Shown in pieces: positions 43,957-51,990 of a stretch of DNA of 64,000 nt. A program made the translations under genes and the position numbers. Each line of letters begins with the position of its first letter. Position 1 is the stretch's first letter. The stretch lies in NCBI GenBank assembly GCA_015061085.1, contig SUXG01000008.1:1-64000 (forward strand), written 5' to 3'. The notes under the pieces were generated by a model, which saw nothing but the letters and a program-made list of their open reading frames with translations, made no database searches and was not told the origin of the DNA. This DNA is from Bacteroidales bacterium. Its GTDB lineage: Bacteria > Bacteroidota > Bacteroidia > Bacteroidales > Muribaculaceae.

Positions 43957-44150
43957 TGTTAGTAAATTTTGAGTGTTTACATTATTGACAAGTTTTTTTT
44001 GTAAGGTTTAATTGTTGGATGTAAAAAAAGGTCAATTTTTCTGAAATGTTAAATTCTATATTTTTTTAACTTAAAATATGATAGTTTGGATTTCGGTGTA
44101 AAATTTTTCAGGCAGATTAATTGTGTGGATTTATTAATTAATTAAATATG

Positions 44151-44182
44151 TTTGGTTAAGGGTTTTGACAATTGTATATTTG
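44151..44182 (+). promoter_or_regulatory. Distal promoter upstream of susC
   Basis: TTTG (44151-44154), 20 nt, TATATTTG (44175-44182). Confidence 0.55.
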
Positions 44183-44334
44183 ATTTGGGTGGATTTAATG
44201 TATTGTGCTTGATTTAAGTAAAAAAAAGAAGATTTTATAGCAATTTGTCTGCTTGAGGTTTTTTGGGGGATATAGAGCCTGTTGTAGAACTTAATACAAA
44301 ATAAAACATAAAATGTTAAAATGATTGAGGAATG

Positions 44335-44365
44335 TTGTTCGCTACAATTAAAAATATTAAATTTG
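44335..44365 (+). promoter_or_regulatory. Proximal promoter upstream of susC
   Basis: TTG (44335-44337), 20 nt, TAAATTTG (44358-44365). A weaker third candidate is TGCCTTTG at 44585-44592. Confidence 0.6.
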
Positions 44366-44531
44366 TGTAAATTTATCATTGAGTATAATGCTTTAACGAT
44401 AAATTCTTTATCATAGGATAATAATGTAACTCTTTGATGTTCAATTTCTTTATTTGGAGAGATTGGTTAAGCCAATGAGTTATTGTCTTGTGGTGAAAAA
44501 TTTAAAGTAAATAAATAAGAAGTTAAACGAA

Positions 44532-44657
44532 ATGGAAAGCCCTTTGGTGCAAAATGGCGGTGGTTGCAATGTCGGCAGGCGTTGTGCCTTTGTGTCGTTT
44601 GACGGAAAAGAGTTTGACAGTGAAAGTAATTCAATTTATAAATTTAAATCTAATTAA
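44532..44657 (+). CDS. Possible 41-aa leader ORF before susC
   Basis: ATG at 44532 opens a 42-codon frame (begins MESPLVQNGGGCNVGRRC, ends YKFKSN) whose TAA lies 7 bases before the susC ATG. An A-rich stretch AAATAAGAAGTTAAACGAA precedes it. Position and tight spacing suggest a translated leader peptide or coupling with susC, but an ORF of this size can arise by chance and the protein matches no family I know. Confidence 0.35.
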   Translation: MESPLVQNGGGCNVGRRCAFVSFDGKEFDSESNSIYKFKSN

Positions 44658-44664
44658 TTAAAGT

Positions 44665-47600
44665 ATGAGAAAACTGTTTTTAATCTTGATGGCAGTAGTC
44701 GCTTGTGCATGGAGTGCAATGGCACAAAATCGCACAATAAGCGGTATTGTTATCGACGCGGCTAACAATGAGCCTCTCATCGGTGCGACAGTCATGCCTA
44801 ATGGCGGCGGACAAGGCACTGCGACCGACATTGACGGTAATTTTACATTAAGCGTTCCTGCTAATGTTAAGACAGCTACTGTATCTTATGTTGGTTACAA
44901 GTCACAAACTGTAGATTTGAAAGATGGCATGACAGTGCATTTGGCATCTGAATCAACTACTCTTGATGACGTTGTGGTTGTGGCATACGGTACAGCGACA
45001 AAAGAATCTCTTACAGGTTCTGTTGCTGTAGTAGGTGCTAAAGAAATCGAAGACCGTCCTGTGACATCAGCGACAGCAGCTCTCGAAGGTAACGCTCCTG
45101 GTGTGCAAGTTAACTCAACAGTAGGTCAGCCGGGTACAGACCCTTCAATTCGTATTCGTGGTTTTAACTCAATCAATGGTTCTATGGCGCCAATTTATGT
45201 AGTAGATGGTGTGCCTTATTCAGGATCAATTGCTGATATTAACCCTGCAGATATCGAATCAATGTCTGTATTGAAAGATGCTGCTTCTGCTGCTCTTTAT
45301 GGTGCGAAAGGTGCTAATGGTGTAATCCTTATCACAACAAAACGTGCGAAAAAGGTAGGTAAAGTAGATGTAACACTTACAGTTCGTGAAGGTATCTACA
45401 ATCGTGGTGTGCCTGAATATGATAAACTTGCAGCAAATCAATGGATGGAAACAATGTTCCAAGGTGCTGTAAATGGTAACGTTACTTTGGGTACATATCC
45501 TACATATCAAGAGAACTTTGACTATGTACGTCGTAACTTTATCAATGGTTATGCACGTAATAATATTTATGGTGTGGCAGAAGATCAATTGTTTGATGCT
45601 AATGGTAAATTGACTGTTGCTAATCCTCTTCCTGGTTATACTGACCTTGATTGGTGGGATGCTGTTTCTCGTAATGGTTTCCGTCAAGAATATAACGTGA
45701 ATGCGGCAGCTGCTTCTGAAAAATATAATTTGTTTGCTTCTGTTGGTTATCTTAAAGAACAAGGTTACCTTCTTAAGACAGACTTCGAACGTTTCAGCGG
45801 TCGTGTAAATGCAAACTTCAATCCAACATCTTACTTTAAGTTTGGTATTAATTTGAGTGCTTCATCTCAAGATTCTGAAACAGGTCAGTTTTCAGATACC
45901 GGTCTTGCAATTAACCCATTCTTGACAATGTTCCAAGCTCCTATTTATCCATACTATGCACACAATGAAGATGGTTCTATCCAATACGTAGATGGTGAGC
46001 CAGTATGGAATACAAAAGCTTCTTACTTGTCAAATCGTAACGTTGCATACGAACTTCGTAAGAACTTCTCAAGCTACAAGAACAACGTTATCGACGCAAG
46101 TATATATGGTACTGCTATTATTCCTTATGGTTTTGAACTTACAGTTCGTGGTAATATGAACCGTACAAAGACAGACTACACTGACTATTCTAATAAAGAA
46201 GTTGGTGATGCTGCTCCTTATGGTTCTATTTCTAAAGAATTTGACAATATCCAATACCATACATTCATGCAGACTCTTACATGGAGTCACTATTATGGTG
46301 CTAATAACGAACATTTTGTAGATGTATTGCTTAACCACGAAAACTACCAATATTCAGTGGATTATTCATATATCGTAAATCAAAATGAAGATATTCCTGG
46401 ACGTTATGGCCTTTCTAACTTTGCTCAAAACATGGCTACTCAAGGTGGTCTTTCAGGCGAAGAAAGAACAGAATCTTATCTTGGTCGTGTACGTTACAAC
46501 TATAATGAAAAATATTATGGTGAAGCTTCTTTCCGTCGTGATGGTTCTTCTCGTTTCCACCCGGATTATCGTTGGGGTAACTTCTGGTCAGTTGGTGGTA
46601 GCTGGGTAATTTCTAAAGAAAGATTTATGCAAAACCTTGACTGGATTAATTACTTGAAACTTCGTGCTGCATACGGTACAGTAGGTAATAATGCTGCTGC
46701 CGGCGCATATTCTTATTGGTCACTATATGGCGTACAAACATATTCTGAAACAAACTACTATTATCGTGCACAATTAGCTGCTGAAGACTTGCAATGGGAA
46801 TCAACAAATACATTCGACGTTGCATTAGAAGGTACATTGTTTAACAACAGATTGAATTTCAGTGTTGGCTATTTCGATAAACGTAATGCTGACCTTATTT
46901 TTGCTGTTACAATTCCTAAGTCTGCAGGTTCTACTATTTGGTCTGGTGCAAACCAATCAATTTCTAAGAATATCGGTACGATGTCTAACCGTGGTTGGGA
47001 AATTTCTTTCAATGGAACAATCATGAGAAATAAAGATATCAATTGGACTGCTAATATTGATGCTACATTCTTGAAGAATAAGATTGTATCGCTTCCTGAA
47101 GGAAAAGATATTAATGCATTCCCATACTGCTATTCAGAAGGTAGATCAGTTTATGAATTCTATACTTATGAGTGGGCTGGTGTAGATCAACTTACAGGTC
47201 AATCACTTTATTTGATGAATCCGGATCACAAAGACTATCAAACTGTAAATGCTGAAGGTGAAACAGTATTTAACGAGGATCTTTGGAATCAAACTGTTGC
47301 AGATGCTGAAAAAGATGGTAAGTATGTTTATTATAATGGTAAACATTATACAACAGATACATCATTCGCAACTCGTGAATGGCAAGGTTCTGCACTTCCA
47401 ACAGTATATGGTTCATTCGGAACAAACTTCTCTTGGAAAGGCTTAGGTATCGGCGTTCTCTTTACTTATAGCCTTGGTGGTCAAACAATGGATGGTAATT
47501 ACGCATCTTTGATGTCAGCAGGTGGTGCAACATCAGCTCTTCATGTTGACGCATTGAACTCATGGGTTGCTGCTCCGGAAGGTATGACTGCTGATAGTCC

Positions 47601-47916
47601 AAATCGTATCGATCCAAATGGAATTCCACAAATGAACTTCCAAAATAGTATGTACAACAATGCAAGTAGTACATCACGTTGGTTGGTTGATTCTTCATGG
47701 TTGGTATTTAAGAATCTCTTGGTTTCTTATGATCTTCCACAAAAATGGGTACAACCACTTCAACTTCAAAACATAAATATTGCGTTTAGTGCTGATAACT
47801 TGTTTACAGTTTCTGCTCGTAAGGGTATGAACCCATCAAGCAGCTTCTCAGGAGGACAAAGCGCATCATTCGTTACACCACGTGTGTTCTCATTCCAATT
47901 AACAGCTAAATTCTAA
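44665..47916 (+). CDS. SusC/RagA-family TonB-dependent outer-membrane transporter
   Basis: 1083 aa. Signal peptide (residues 1-20), carboxypeptidase-regulatory-like domain (~22-100, ISGIVIDAANNEPLIGATV), TonB box region (LDDVVVVAYGT), plug domain (~110-230, with IRIRGFNSINGSMAPIYVVDGVPY and LKDAASAALYGAKGANGVILITT) and a 22-strand-type barrel ending VTPRVFSFQLTAKF. It imports a glycan or peptide bound by the SusD partner. There is no N-terminal STN domain and no ECF sigma or SusR-type regulator beside it. Codon use is strongly skewed (CGT, GGT, CTT, CAA), as in very highly expressed genes. Confidence 0.95.
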   Translation: MRKLFLILMAVVACAWSAMAQNRTISGIVIDAANNEPLIGATVMPNGGGQGTATDIDGNFTLSVPANVKTATVSYVGYKSQTVDLKDGMTVHLASESTTLDDVVVVAYGTATKESLTGSVAVVGAKEIEDRPVTSATAALEGNAPGVQVNSTVGQPGTDPSIRIRGFNSINGSMAPIYVVDGVPYSGSIADINPADIESMSVLKDAASAALYGAKGANGVILITTKRAKKVGKVDVTLTVREGIYNRGVPEYDKLAANQWMETMFQGAVNGNVTLGTYPTYQENFDYVRRNFINGYARNNIYGVAEDQLFDANGKLTVANPLPGYTDLDWWDAVSRNGFRQEYNVNAAAASEKYNLFASVGYLKEQGYLLKTDFERFSGRVNANFNPTSYFKFGINLSASSQDSETGQFSDTGLAINPFLTMFQAPIYPYYAHNEDGSIQYVDGEPVWNTKASYLSNRNVAYELRKNFSSYKNNVIDASIYGTAIIPYGFELTVRGNMNRTKTDYTDYSNKEVGDAAPYGSISKEFDNIQYHTFMQTLTWSHYYGANNEHFVDVLLNHENYQYSVDYSYIVNQNEDIPGRYGLSNFAQNMATQGGLSGEERTESYLGRVRYNYNEKYYGEASFRRDGSSRFHPDYRWGNFWSVGGSWVISKERFMQNLDWINYLKLRAAYGTVGNNAAAGAYSYWSLYGVQTYSETNYYYRAQLAAEDLQWESTNTFDVALEGTLFNNRLNFSVGYFDKRNADLIFAVTIPKSAGSTIWSGANQSISKNIGTMSNRGWEISFNGTIMRNKDINWTANIDATFLKNKIVSLPEGKDINAFPYCYSEGRSVYEFYTYEWAGVDQLTGQSLYLMNPDHKDYQTVNAEGETVFNEDLWNQTVADAEKDGKYVYYNGKHYTTDTSFATREWQGSALPTVYGSFGTNFSWKGLGIGVLFTYSLGGQTMDGNYASLMSAGGATSALHVDALNSWVAAPEGMTADSPNRIDPNGIPQMNFQNSMYNNASSTSRWLVDSSWLVFKNLLVSYDLPQKWVQPLQLQNINIAFSADNLFTVSARKGMNPSSSFSGGQSASFVTPRVFSFQLTAKF

Positions 47917-47947
47917 GAATTAATTGCAAAAATAGAAGAATATTAAT

Positions 47948-49612
47948 ATGAAAAAGAATATTTTAATTAAGGGTTTAATGGGGGTTGTCTTAGCAGGATC
48001 TATGGTATCTTGTTCTGAAGACTACCTTAATACAGAACCTCAAATGGCCGTTTCAGCAGCTGATGTGTATGCAACAGTGGATGCTGCTCGTAAGGGTATG
48101 ATTGGTGTCTGCCGTGGTATGTACAACCAATGGCAAAGCATGGACCAAGGATTTAATGGTGAAGCATTTATCTCTAATTTCTATGGAGAAACTGCCGGTC
48201 AGGACTTTTATGAATATTATTGGAGTTATATTGGTTGGAATGATCAAATGACTCTTGATTTTGCACAAGTGTCAGATTATAAGATGTGTAACTATGCATG
48301 GGCTTATGCTTACACTCTTATCGGTCAGGCAAATGATGTTCTTGGTGGTATCGATACAGCAGAAGGTGATGCTCAGGAGCGTAATTTTGTCAAAGCACAG
48401 TTGTTGACACTTCGCGCTCATGCATATTGGCGTTTGTTGCAAGTTTATGCTCCACGTTGGATTGATTCAAATGAAGGTAATACAGAATGTATCGTTATGC
48501 GTCTTGAACCAACTACAGGAGATGCTCCATTGGTTACAATGAAAGCTGTGTTGGACCAAATGTATGCTGATTTGAATTTGGCAATCGAATTGTTTGAAAA
48601 TTCCGGTTCTGTTAAGCGTTCATTTGGTTGGGAACCTGATTTGTCAGTATGTTATGGTACTTATGCACGTTTGGCGCTTTTGAAGGATGACTGGGAAACA
48701 GCTCAAGAAATGGCTAATAAGGCACGTGCTAACTATCCAATTATGACAGCTGATGAATATCAAGCCGGTTTCAATATGCCAAATAACGAATGGATGTGGT
48801 ATTCATCAGGTGATTTAGCTGATGAAATCTATTATTGGGCTCATGGTGTAACATACGCATGTAATGGTTATTACGCATGTAATAATCCTATTGGTGCCGG
48901 TGCTATCAATATTGATACTTACCGTCAAATTCCTGAAGGTGATATTCGTCGTAATCTATATTTGACAGAGGATAAGGTATCAAGTTTTGGCGCAGATAAA
49001 TGGTATGACCCTGAATTGATATCTGAAGTATCAATTTCTCCAAAAGATGATAAGGTTAATACGCGTAATTTAAGAAGTATCAGAAACTGGGCAGCAACAC
49101 TTCCACAGGTTGCTGAACATGGATTTAGTATGCCATACACAGCTGCAGATGCTGCTGAATCTAATGGTACAATTTGGCAACTTGGTGCACAATTTAAGTA
49201 TTGGTGTCTTGATACACGTGGTCGTGGCTATGTATCATTCATGCGTGGTGCTGAAATGCTTCTAACAGAAGCGGAAGCTGCTTATCATAATGGTGATGAA
49301 GGTACAGCAAAACGTCTCCTTGAAGAACTTAATGCACAGCGTAATGAAAATTACACATGTACAGTAGCAGGCCAAGCACTTCTTGATGAAATTCGTTTCT
49401 ATCGTCGTATTGAACTACTTGGTGAAGGTTTCAACTGGTATGACTTCAAGCGTTGGAATTTGCCAGTCGTGCGTCGTGCATGGGTAGCTAATGACCCAAC
49501 TTCTGGTAACTATCCTATTGTAGATGCTAAGGTTGTTCCTGTTGATGCTGCTAAGGGTTGGAGATATGCAATTCCAAAATCTGAAACAGACTATAATAAT
49601 GCAATTAAATAA
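47948..49612 (+). CDS. SusD/RagB-family surface lipoprotein
   Basis: 554 aa. Lipobox VSC (Cys ~22) followed by SEDYLN, the acidic pattern that sends lipoproteins to the surface. Helical TPR-like SusD fold with ARKGMIGVCRGMYN, KAQLLTLRAHAYWRLLQVYAP, and the C-terminal AEMLLTEAEAAYHNGD, LNAQRNE, FYRRIELLGEGFNWYDFKRW motifs. Lid for the SusC channel 31 bases upstream. Shares its biased codon use, and a strong terminator follows. Confidence 0.95.
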   Translation: MKKNILIKGLMGVVLAGSMVSCSEDYLNTEPQMAVSAADVYATVDAARKGMIGVCRGMYNQWQSMDQGFNGEAFISNFYGETAGQDFYEYYWSYIGWNDQMTLDFAQVSDYKMCNYAWAYAYTLIGQANDVLGGIDTAEGDAQERNFVKAQLLTLRAHAYWRLLQVYAPRWIDSNEGNTECIVMRLEPTTGDAPLVTMKAVLDQMYADLNLAIELFENSGSVKRSFGWEPDLSVCYGTYARLALLKDDWETAQEMANKARANYPIMTADEYQAGFNMPNNEWMWYSSGDLADEIYYWAHGVTYACNGYYACNNPIGAGAINIDTYRQIPEGDIRRNLYLTEDKVSSFGADKWYDPELISEVSISPKDDKVNTRNLRSIRNWAATLPQVAEHGFSMPYTAADAAESNGTIWQLGAQFKYWCLDTRGRGYVSFMRGAEMLLTEAEAAYHNGDEGTAKRLLEELNAQRNENYTCTVAGQALLDEIRFYRRIELLGEGFNWYDFKRWNLPVVRRAWVANDPTSGNYPIVDAKVVPVDAAKGWRYAIPKSETDYNNAIK

Positions 49613-49631
49613 TATATTGCAATAATTGTAA

Positions 49632-49669
49632 AGGGCTACTTTCTTTGTTTGGAAGTAGCCCTATTTTTT
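49632..49669 (+). terminator. Terminator after susD
   Basis: AGGGCTACTT (49632-49641) pairs perfectly with AAGTAGCCCT (49653-49662), then ATTTTTT. Confidence 0.9.
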
Positions 49670-49720
49670 ATATACAAATTTCATAAAAAACTATAAAACT
49701 TTTTTTTTTTTAGTTCAAAG

Positions 49721-49752
49721 TTTGCAAAATCCAAAATTAATTATCAAATTTG
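49721..49752 (+). promoter_or_regulatory. Promoter of the secreted protein gene after susD
   Basis: TTTG (49721-49724), 20 nt, CAAATTTG (49745-49752), one mismatch from TAnnTTTG. Leader of about 135 nt. Confidence 0.55.
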
Positions 49753-49896
49753 CAGTCAAATATGTAGTAAGGAGTATGTAATTTCTTGTTGCTATATTTT
49801 AACGACGAGTGGCTAATATGATAATTGCCAAAATTGTTATGAATTTATAAAGTTTAATGACGAACATTTTATTAACAATAATTTAATTATTTTATT

Positions 49897-51471
49897 ATGA
49901 AGAAAATTTATCTATTAATGTCAGCAGTTTTGGTTGCATTATCTTCATTTGCAGCTCCAAAAGTGCTTAATCAATCTGAACCACTTCAGCTTAATGAAAA
50001 TGCTAAGTTTGAAATGCTTCAGGTTAAGTATGAAAATGAAAAAGCTATCAGAAGCGGTAAGGTTGAACCAATGCGTACATGGCAAGATAATAATGGTACA
50101 GTTTGGAATGCTTACATGCTTAATAATGGTGGTCTTTGGTCAATGGTAGGTGATGGAACTCTTACAGCAGAAGATTTTCCAGGATATTGGGTGACACTTA
50201 ACGTTTACAACGAAGATCAAAGTTTCTATTATACACTTGACTTAGCTTATCCTTCTTGCCTTGGTTGGTTCTATGATTCTTCTTCAGAATCTTATGATAA
50301 GGATGAATGTGCTTCTGTTGTAGGTGCTGAAAATATTAATAATCCATCTCCATTGGAATGGTATGATAACCAATCAGTATTTACAATGATTGATGAAGGT
50401 TATGTAAGTACATTTGGTATTTTACATCCTGGAACAGTAGATACAACATGTACATACAATGGAACTGAGGGTTATGCATTTGATGATAATACAACACTTT
50501 ACTTTGCTAACTATGATAGTGAACTCAGCTATTTGGAATTTGGTTTGAATGGTTCAGTGTCATTGAATCAAACAAGAAGCGTAAAAATGGACTATGCCGG
50601 TGATATTACAATCTTAGGTTTGGTGGCACGTAACAATACATTTAATGTAGGTGAAGTTCACGTATTTGATTGTGGTGATATCGACTATGACAATGAAGAT
50701 TGGGGTATGGTATATCTTGAAGAATTCGAACCTGTTCGTCGTTATTGGGTGGCATTCTCTTCTACAGACTTTGCATACTATAATCCTGAAACAGGTGGTG
50801 CATTCAATGATGTTTATACAAGCACTCAGCTTCCAAATAGCCCGGGTGCTTATACATCATCTGAAACAGCAACTTTCCGTACATTCTATGGTGCATTCTT
50901 TGCTCCGGAAGGAAGTGAAAAACCATACGGAAATTGGGCACTTTCTAACGACTGGATTGTAGAAAATGGTGATGTTATGACTACTCCTGAAGCATATGAA
51001 CTTATCCAAGGTGCTTACAACCTTGATATCAGTAACCAAGATGGTACTCACTATGTAGAAGGTAATTTCTATCGCAATCCACAAGTGGGTATGGCTGAAT
51101 ATGTAATTGGTGATGTTAATGAAGGTATGCGTTTTGTATGGGTTGATAGATTCGGCGATTTCTGGGATCTTTCTTATAAAGGAGAAATCTTCTTCCACAA
51201 TGACCCAACAGACTACCTTAAATTTGAAATGATACCATCAGTAGGTACAGAAGCTCTTTACGAAGGTAGAATTGATAGCCCGGTTTCTATTGAAAAGATT
51301 ACAATGCCTGAAACAGAAAAGATCAACGTTAAGGTTGTTGGTAACTCAATCGTTGCTCCGGAAGGTGCTGAAATCTATAATCTCAATGGTGTTCGCGTAA
51401 ACGCTAATGACCTCGAAAACGGTCTTTACATCGTTAAGGTTGGTAAGAACGCTGTAAAAGTTGTTCTCTAA
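49897..51471 (+). CDS. Secreted protein with type IX-like C-terminal tail, 524 aa
   Basis: Signal peptide (MKKIYLLMSAVLVALSSFA), then ~420 residues of beta-rich, aromatic-rich sequence with no domain I recognise (WQDNNGTVWNAYMLNNGGLW, YVEGNFYRNPQVGMAEYVIG). The C-terminal ~75 residues end in EIYNLNGVRVNANDLENGLY, a sorting-tail-like module. Transcribed separately from susCD but with the same extreme codon bias, so probably a highly abundant surface or secreted protein. It could be an accessory glycan-binding protein like SusE/F, but it has no lipobox, and function is unproven. Confidence 0.8.
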   Translation: MKKIYLLMSAVLVALSSFAAPKVLNQSEPLQLNENAKFEMLQVKYENEKAIRSGKVEPMRTWQDNNGTVWNAYMLNNGGLWSMVGDGTLTAEDFPGYWVTLNVYNEDQSFYYTLDLAYPSCLGWFYDSSSESYDKDECASVVGAENINNPSPLEWYDNQSVFTMIDEGYVSTFGILHPGTVDTTCTYNGTEGYAFDDNTTLYFANYDSELSYLEFGLNGSVSLNQTRSVKMDYAGDITILGLVARNNTFNVGEVHVFDCGDIDYDNEDWGMVYLEEFEPVRRYWVAFSSTDFAYYNPETGGAFNDVYTSTQLPNSPGAYTSSETATFRTFYGAFFAPEGSEKPYGNWALSNDWIVENGDVMTTPEAYELIQGAYNLDISNQDGTHYVEGNFYRNPQVGMAEYVIGDVNEGMRFVWVDRFGDFWDLSYKGEIFFHNDPTDYLKFEMIPSVGTEALYEGRIDSPVSIEKITMPETEKINVKVVGNSIVAPEGAEIYNLNGVRVNANDLENGLYIVKVGKNAVKVVL

Positions 51472-51501
51472 TCAGAAATAATCACACACGATTATATCGG
51501 A

Positions 51502-51530
51502 AAGGTGTCCCATTCGGGGCACCTTTTTTT
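51502..51530 (+). terminator. Terminator before the B12 region
   Basis: AAGGTGTCCC (51502-51511) pairs with GGGGCACCTT (51516-51525) with one G-T pair, followed by a T-run to 51530. Confidence 0.9.
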
Positions 51531-51556
51531 GATTCCCATTAGGATGTCAAAGACAA

Positions 51557-51745
51557 AAAAGGCTAAAAGGACGAAAGGGGCTAAAAGGCTCAAAAGCCCA
51601 AAATGCCTAAAAGGGCTAAAAGGGAGACAAGGCAAGGATGAATGTTTAATGGTTAAAATGGTGCTCCTTAAACTCCCTATTCTCCTTAAATTCTCTAAGC
51701 GCTCTACTTTCCCTAAACTCTCAACCCTTGCTACTATAAAGCACT
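51557..51745. repeat. Purine-rich then pyrimidine-rich degenerate repeats
   Basis: 51557-51624 is purine-rich and repeats GGCTAAAAGG-like units (51561, 51578, 51605, 51614). 51664-51728 is pyrimidine-rich with CTCCTTAAA/CCCTAAACTC-like units. The two halves are loosely complementary and lie between a terminator and the riboswitch promoter. Not coding: the 93-codon ORF across it is low-complexity Lys-rich. Confidence 0.6.
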
Positions 51746-51760
51746 TTTTTATGCTAATTG

Positions 51761-51791
51761 TTTGGAGAATGAAAAAAAATGTCTAACTTTG
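51761..51791 (+). promoter_or_regulatory. Promoter of the first cobalamin riboswitch
   Basis: TTTG (51761-51764), 19 nt, TAACTTTG (51784-51791). Transcription would begin at about 51798, exactly where the riboswitch P1 stem starts. Confidence 0.8.
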
Positions 51792-51797
51792 CAACGC

Positions 51798-51943
51798 AAT
51801 CGGTATCAAGGGAATCAGGTGAGAATCCTGAACAGAGCCGCTGCTGTAAGCCCACAAGAGGCTGAATGATTTCACTGTCACAACTCCTACGACGGGAAGG
51901 AACATTCGCTTAAAGCCGGGATAAGTCAGAAAACCTGCCGATT
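51798..51943 (+). promoter_or_regulatory. Cobalamin riboswitch 1 (btuB leader)
   Basis: P1 pairs AATCGG (51798-51803) with CCGATT (51938-51943). Conserved elements in order: GGGAATCAGGTGAGAATCC, the B12 box-associated AGAGCCGCTGCTGTAAG, GGGAAGGAA, and AAGCCGGGATAAGTCAG with AAACCTGCC. Binding of a cobamide should repress the downstream B12 uptake operon. Confidence 0.93.
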
Positions 51944-51950
51944 ACACATA

Positions 51951-51986
51951 TTTTGTTGAAGCTTTCGAGCATTAGAGCTAACAAAA
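51951..51986 (+). promoter_or_regulatory. Hairpin covering the btuB start region
   Basis: TTTTGTT (51951-51957) pairs with AACAAAA (51980-51986) and AGCT (51960-51963) with AGCT (51976-51979), ending 4 bases before the ATG. There is no T-run, so the riboswitch probably blocks translation initiation. Confidence 0.65.
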
Positions 51987-51990
51987 ACAG

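Larger units (their letters stand above)
43957..44664. other. Long AT-rich region and susC leader
   Basis: About 700 bases without a long gene. The left part is very AT-rich. Two plus-strand promoter matches (44151-44182 and 44335-44365) point toward susC, giving a leader of roughly 290-475 nt. A 41-codon ORF occupies its end. No known riboswitch motif is recognised. Confidence 0.6.

Noticed and set aside
40322-49612. A classical starch-utilisation (sus) operon
   Set aside because: The GH13 gene lies in the dacB operon, separated from susCD by a terminator, an opposite-strand gene and 700 bases; no SusR-like regulator or SusB-like enzyme is present.
51505-51786. 93-codon ORF over the repeat block before riboswitch 1
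   Set aside because: Lys-rich low complexity produced by the GGCTAAAAGG repeats; it overlaps a terminator and the riboswitch promoter.
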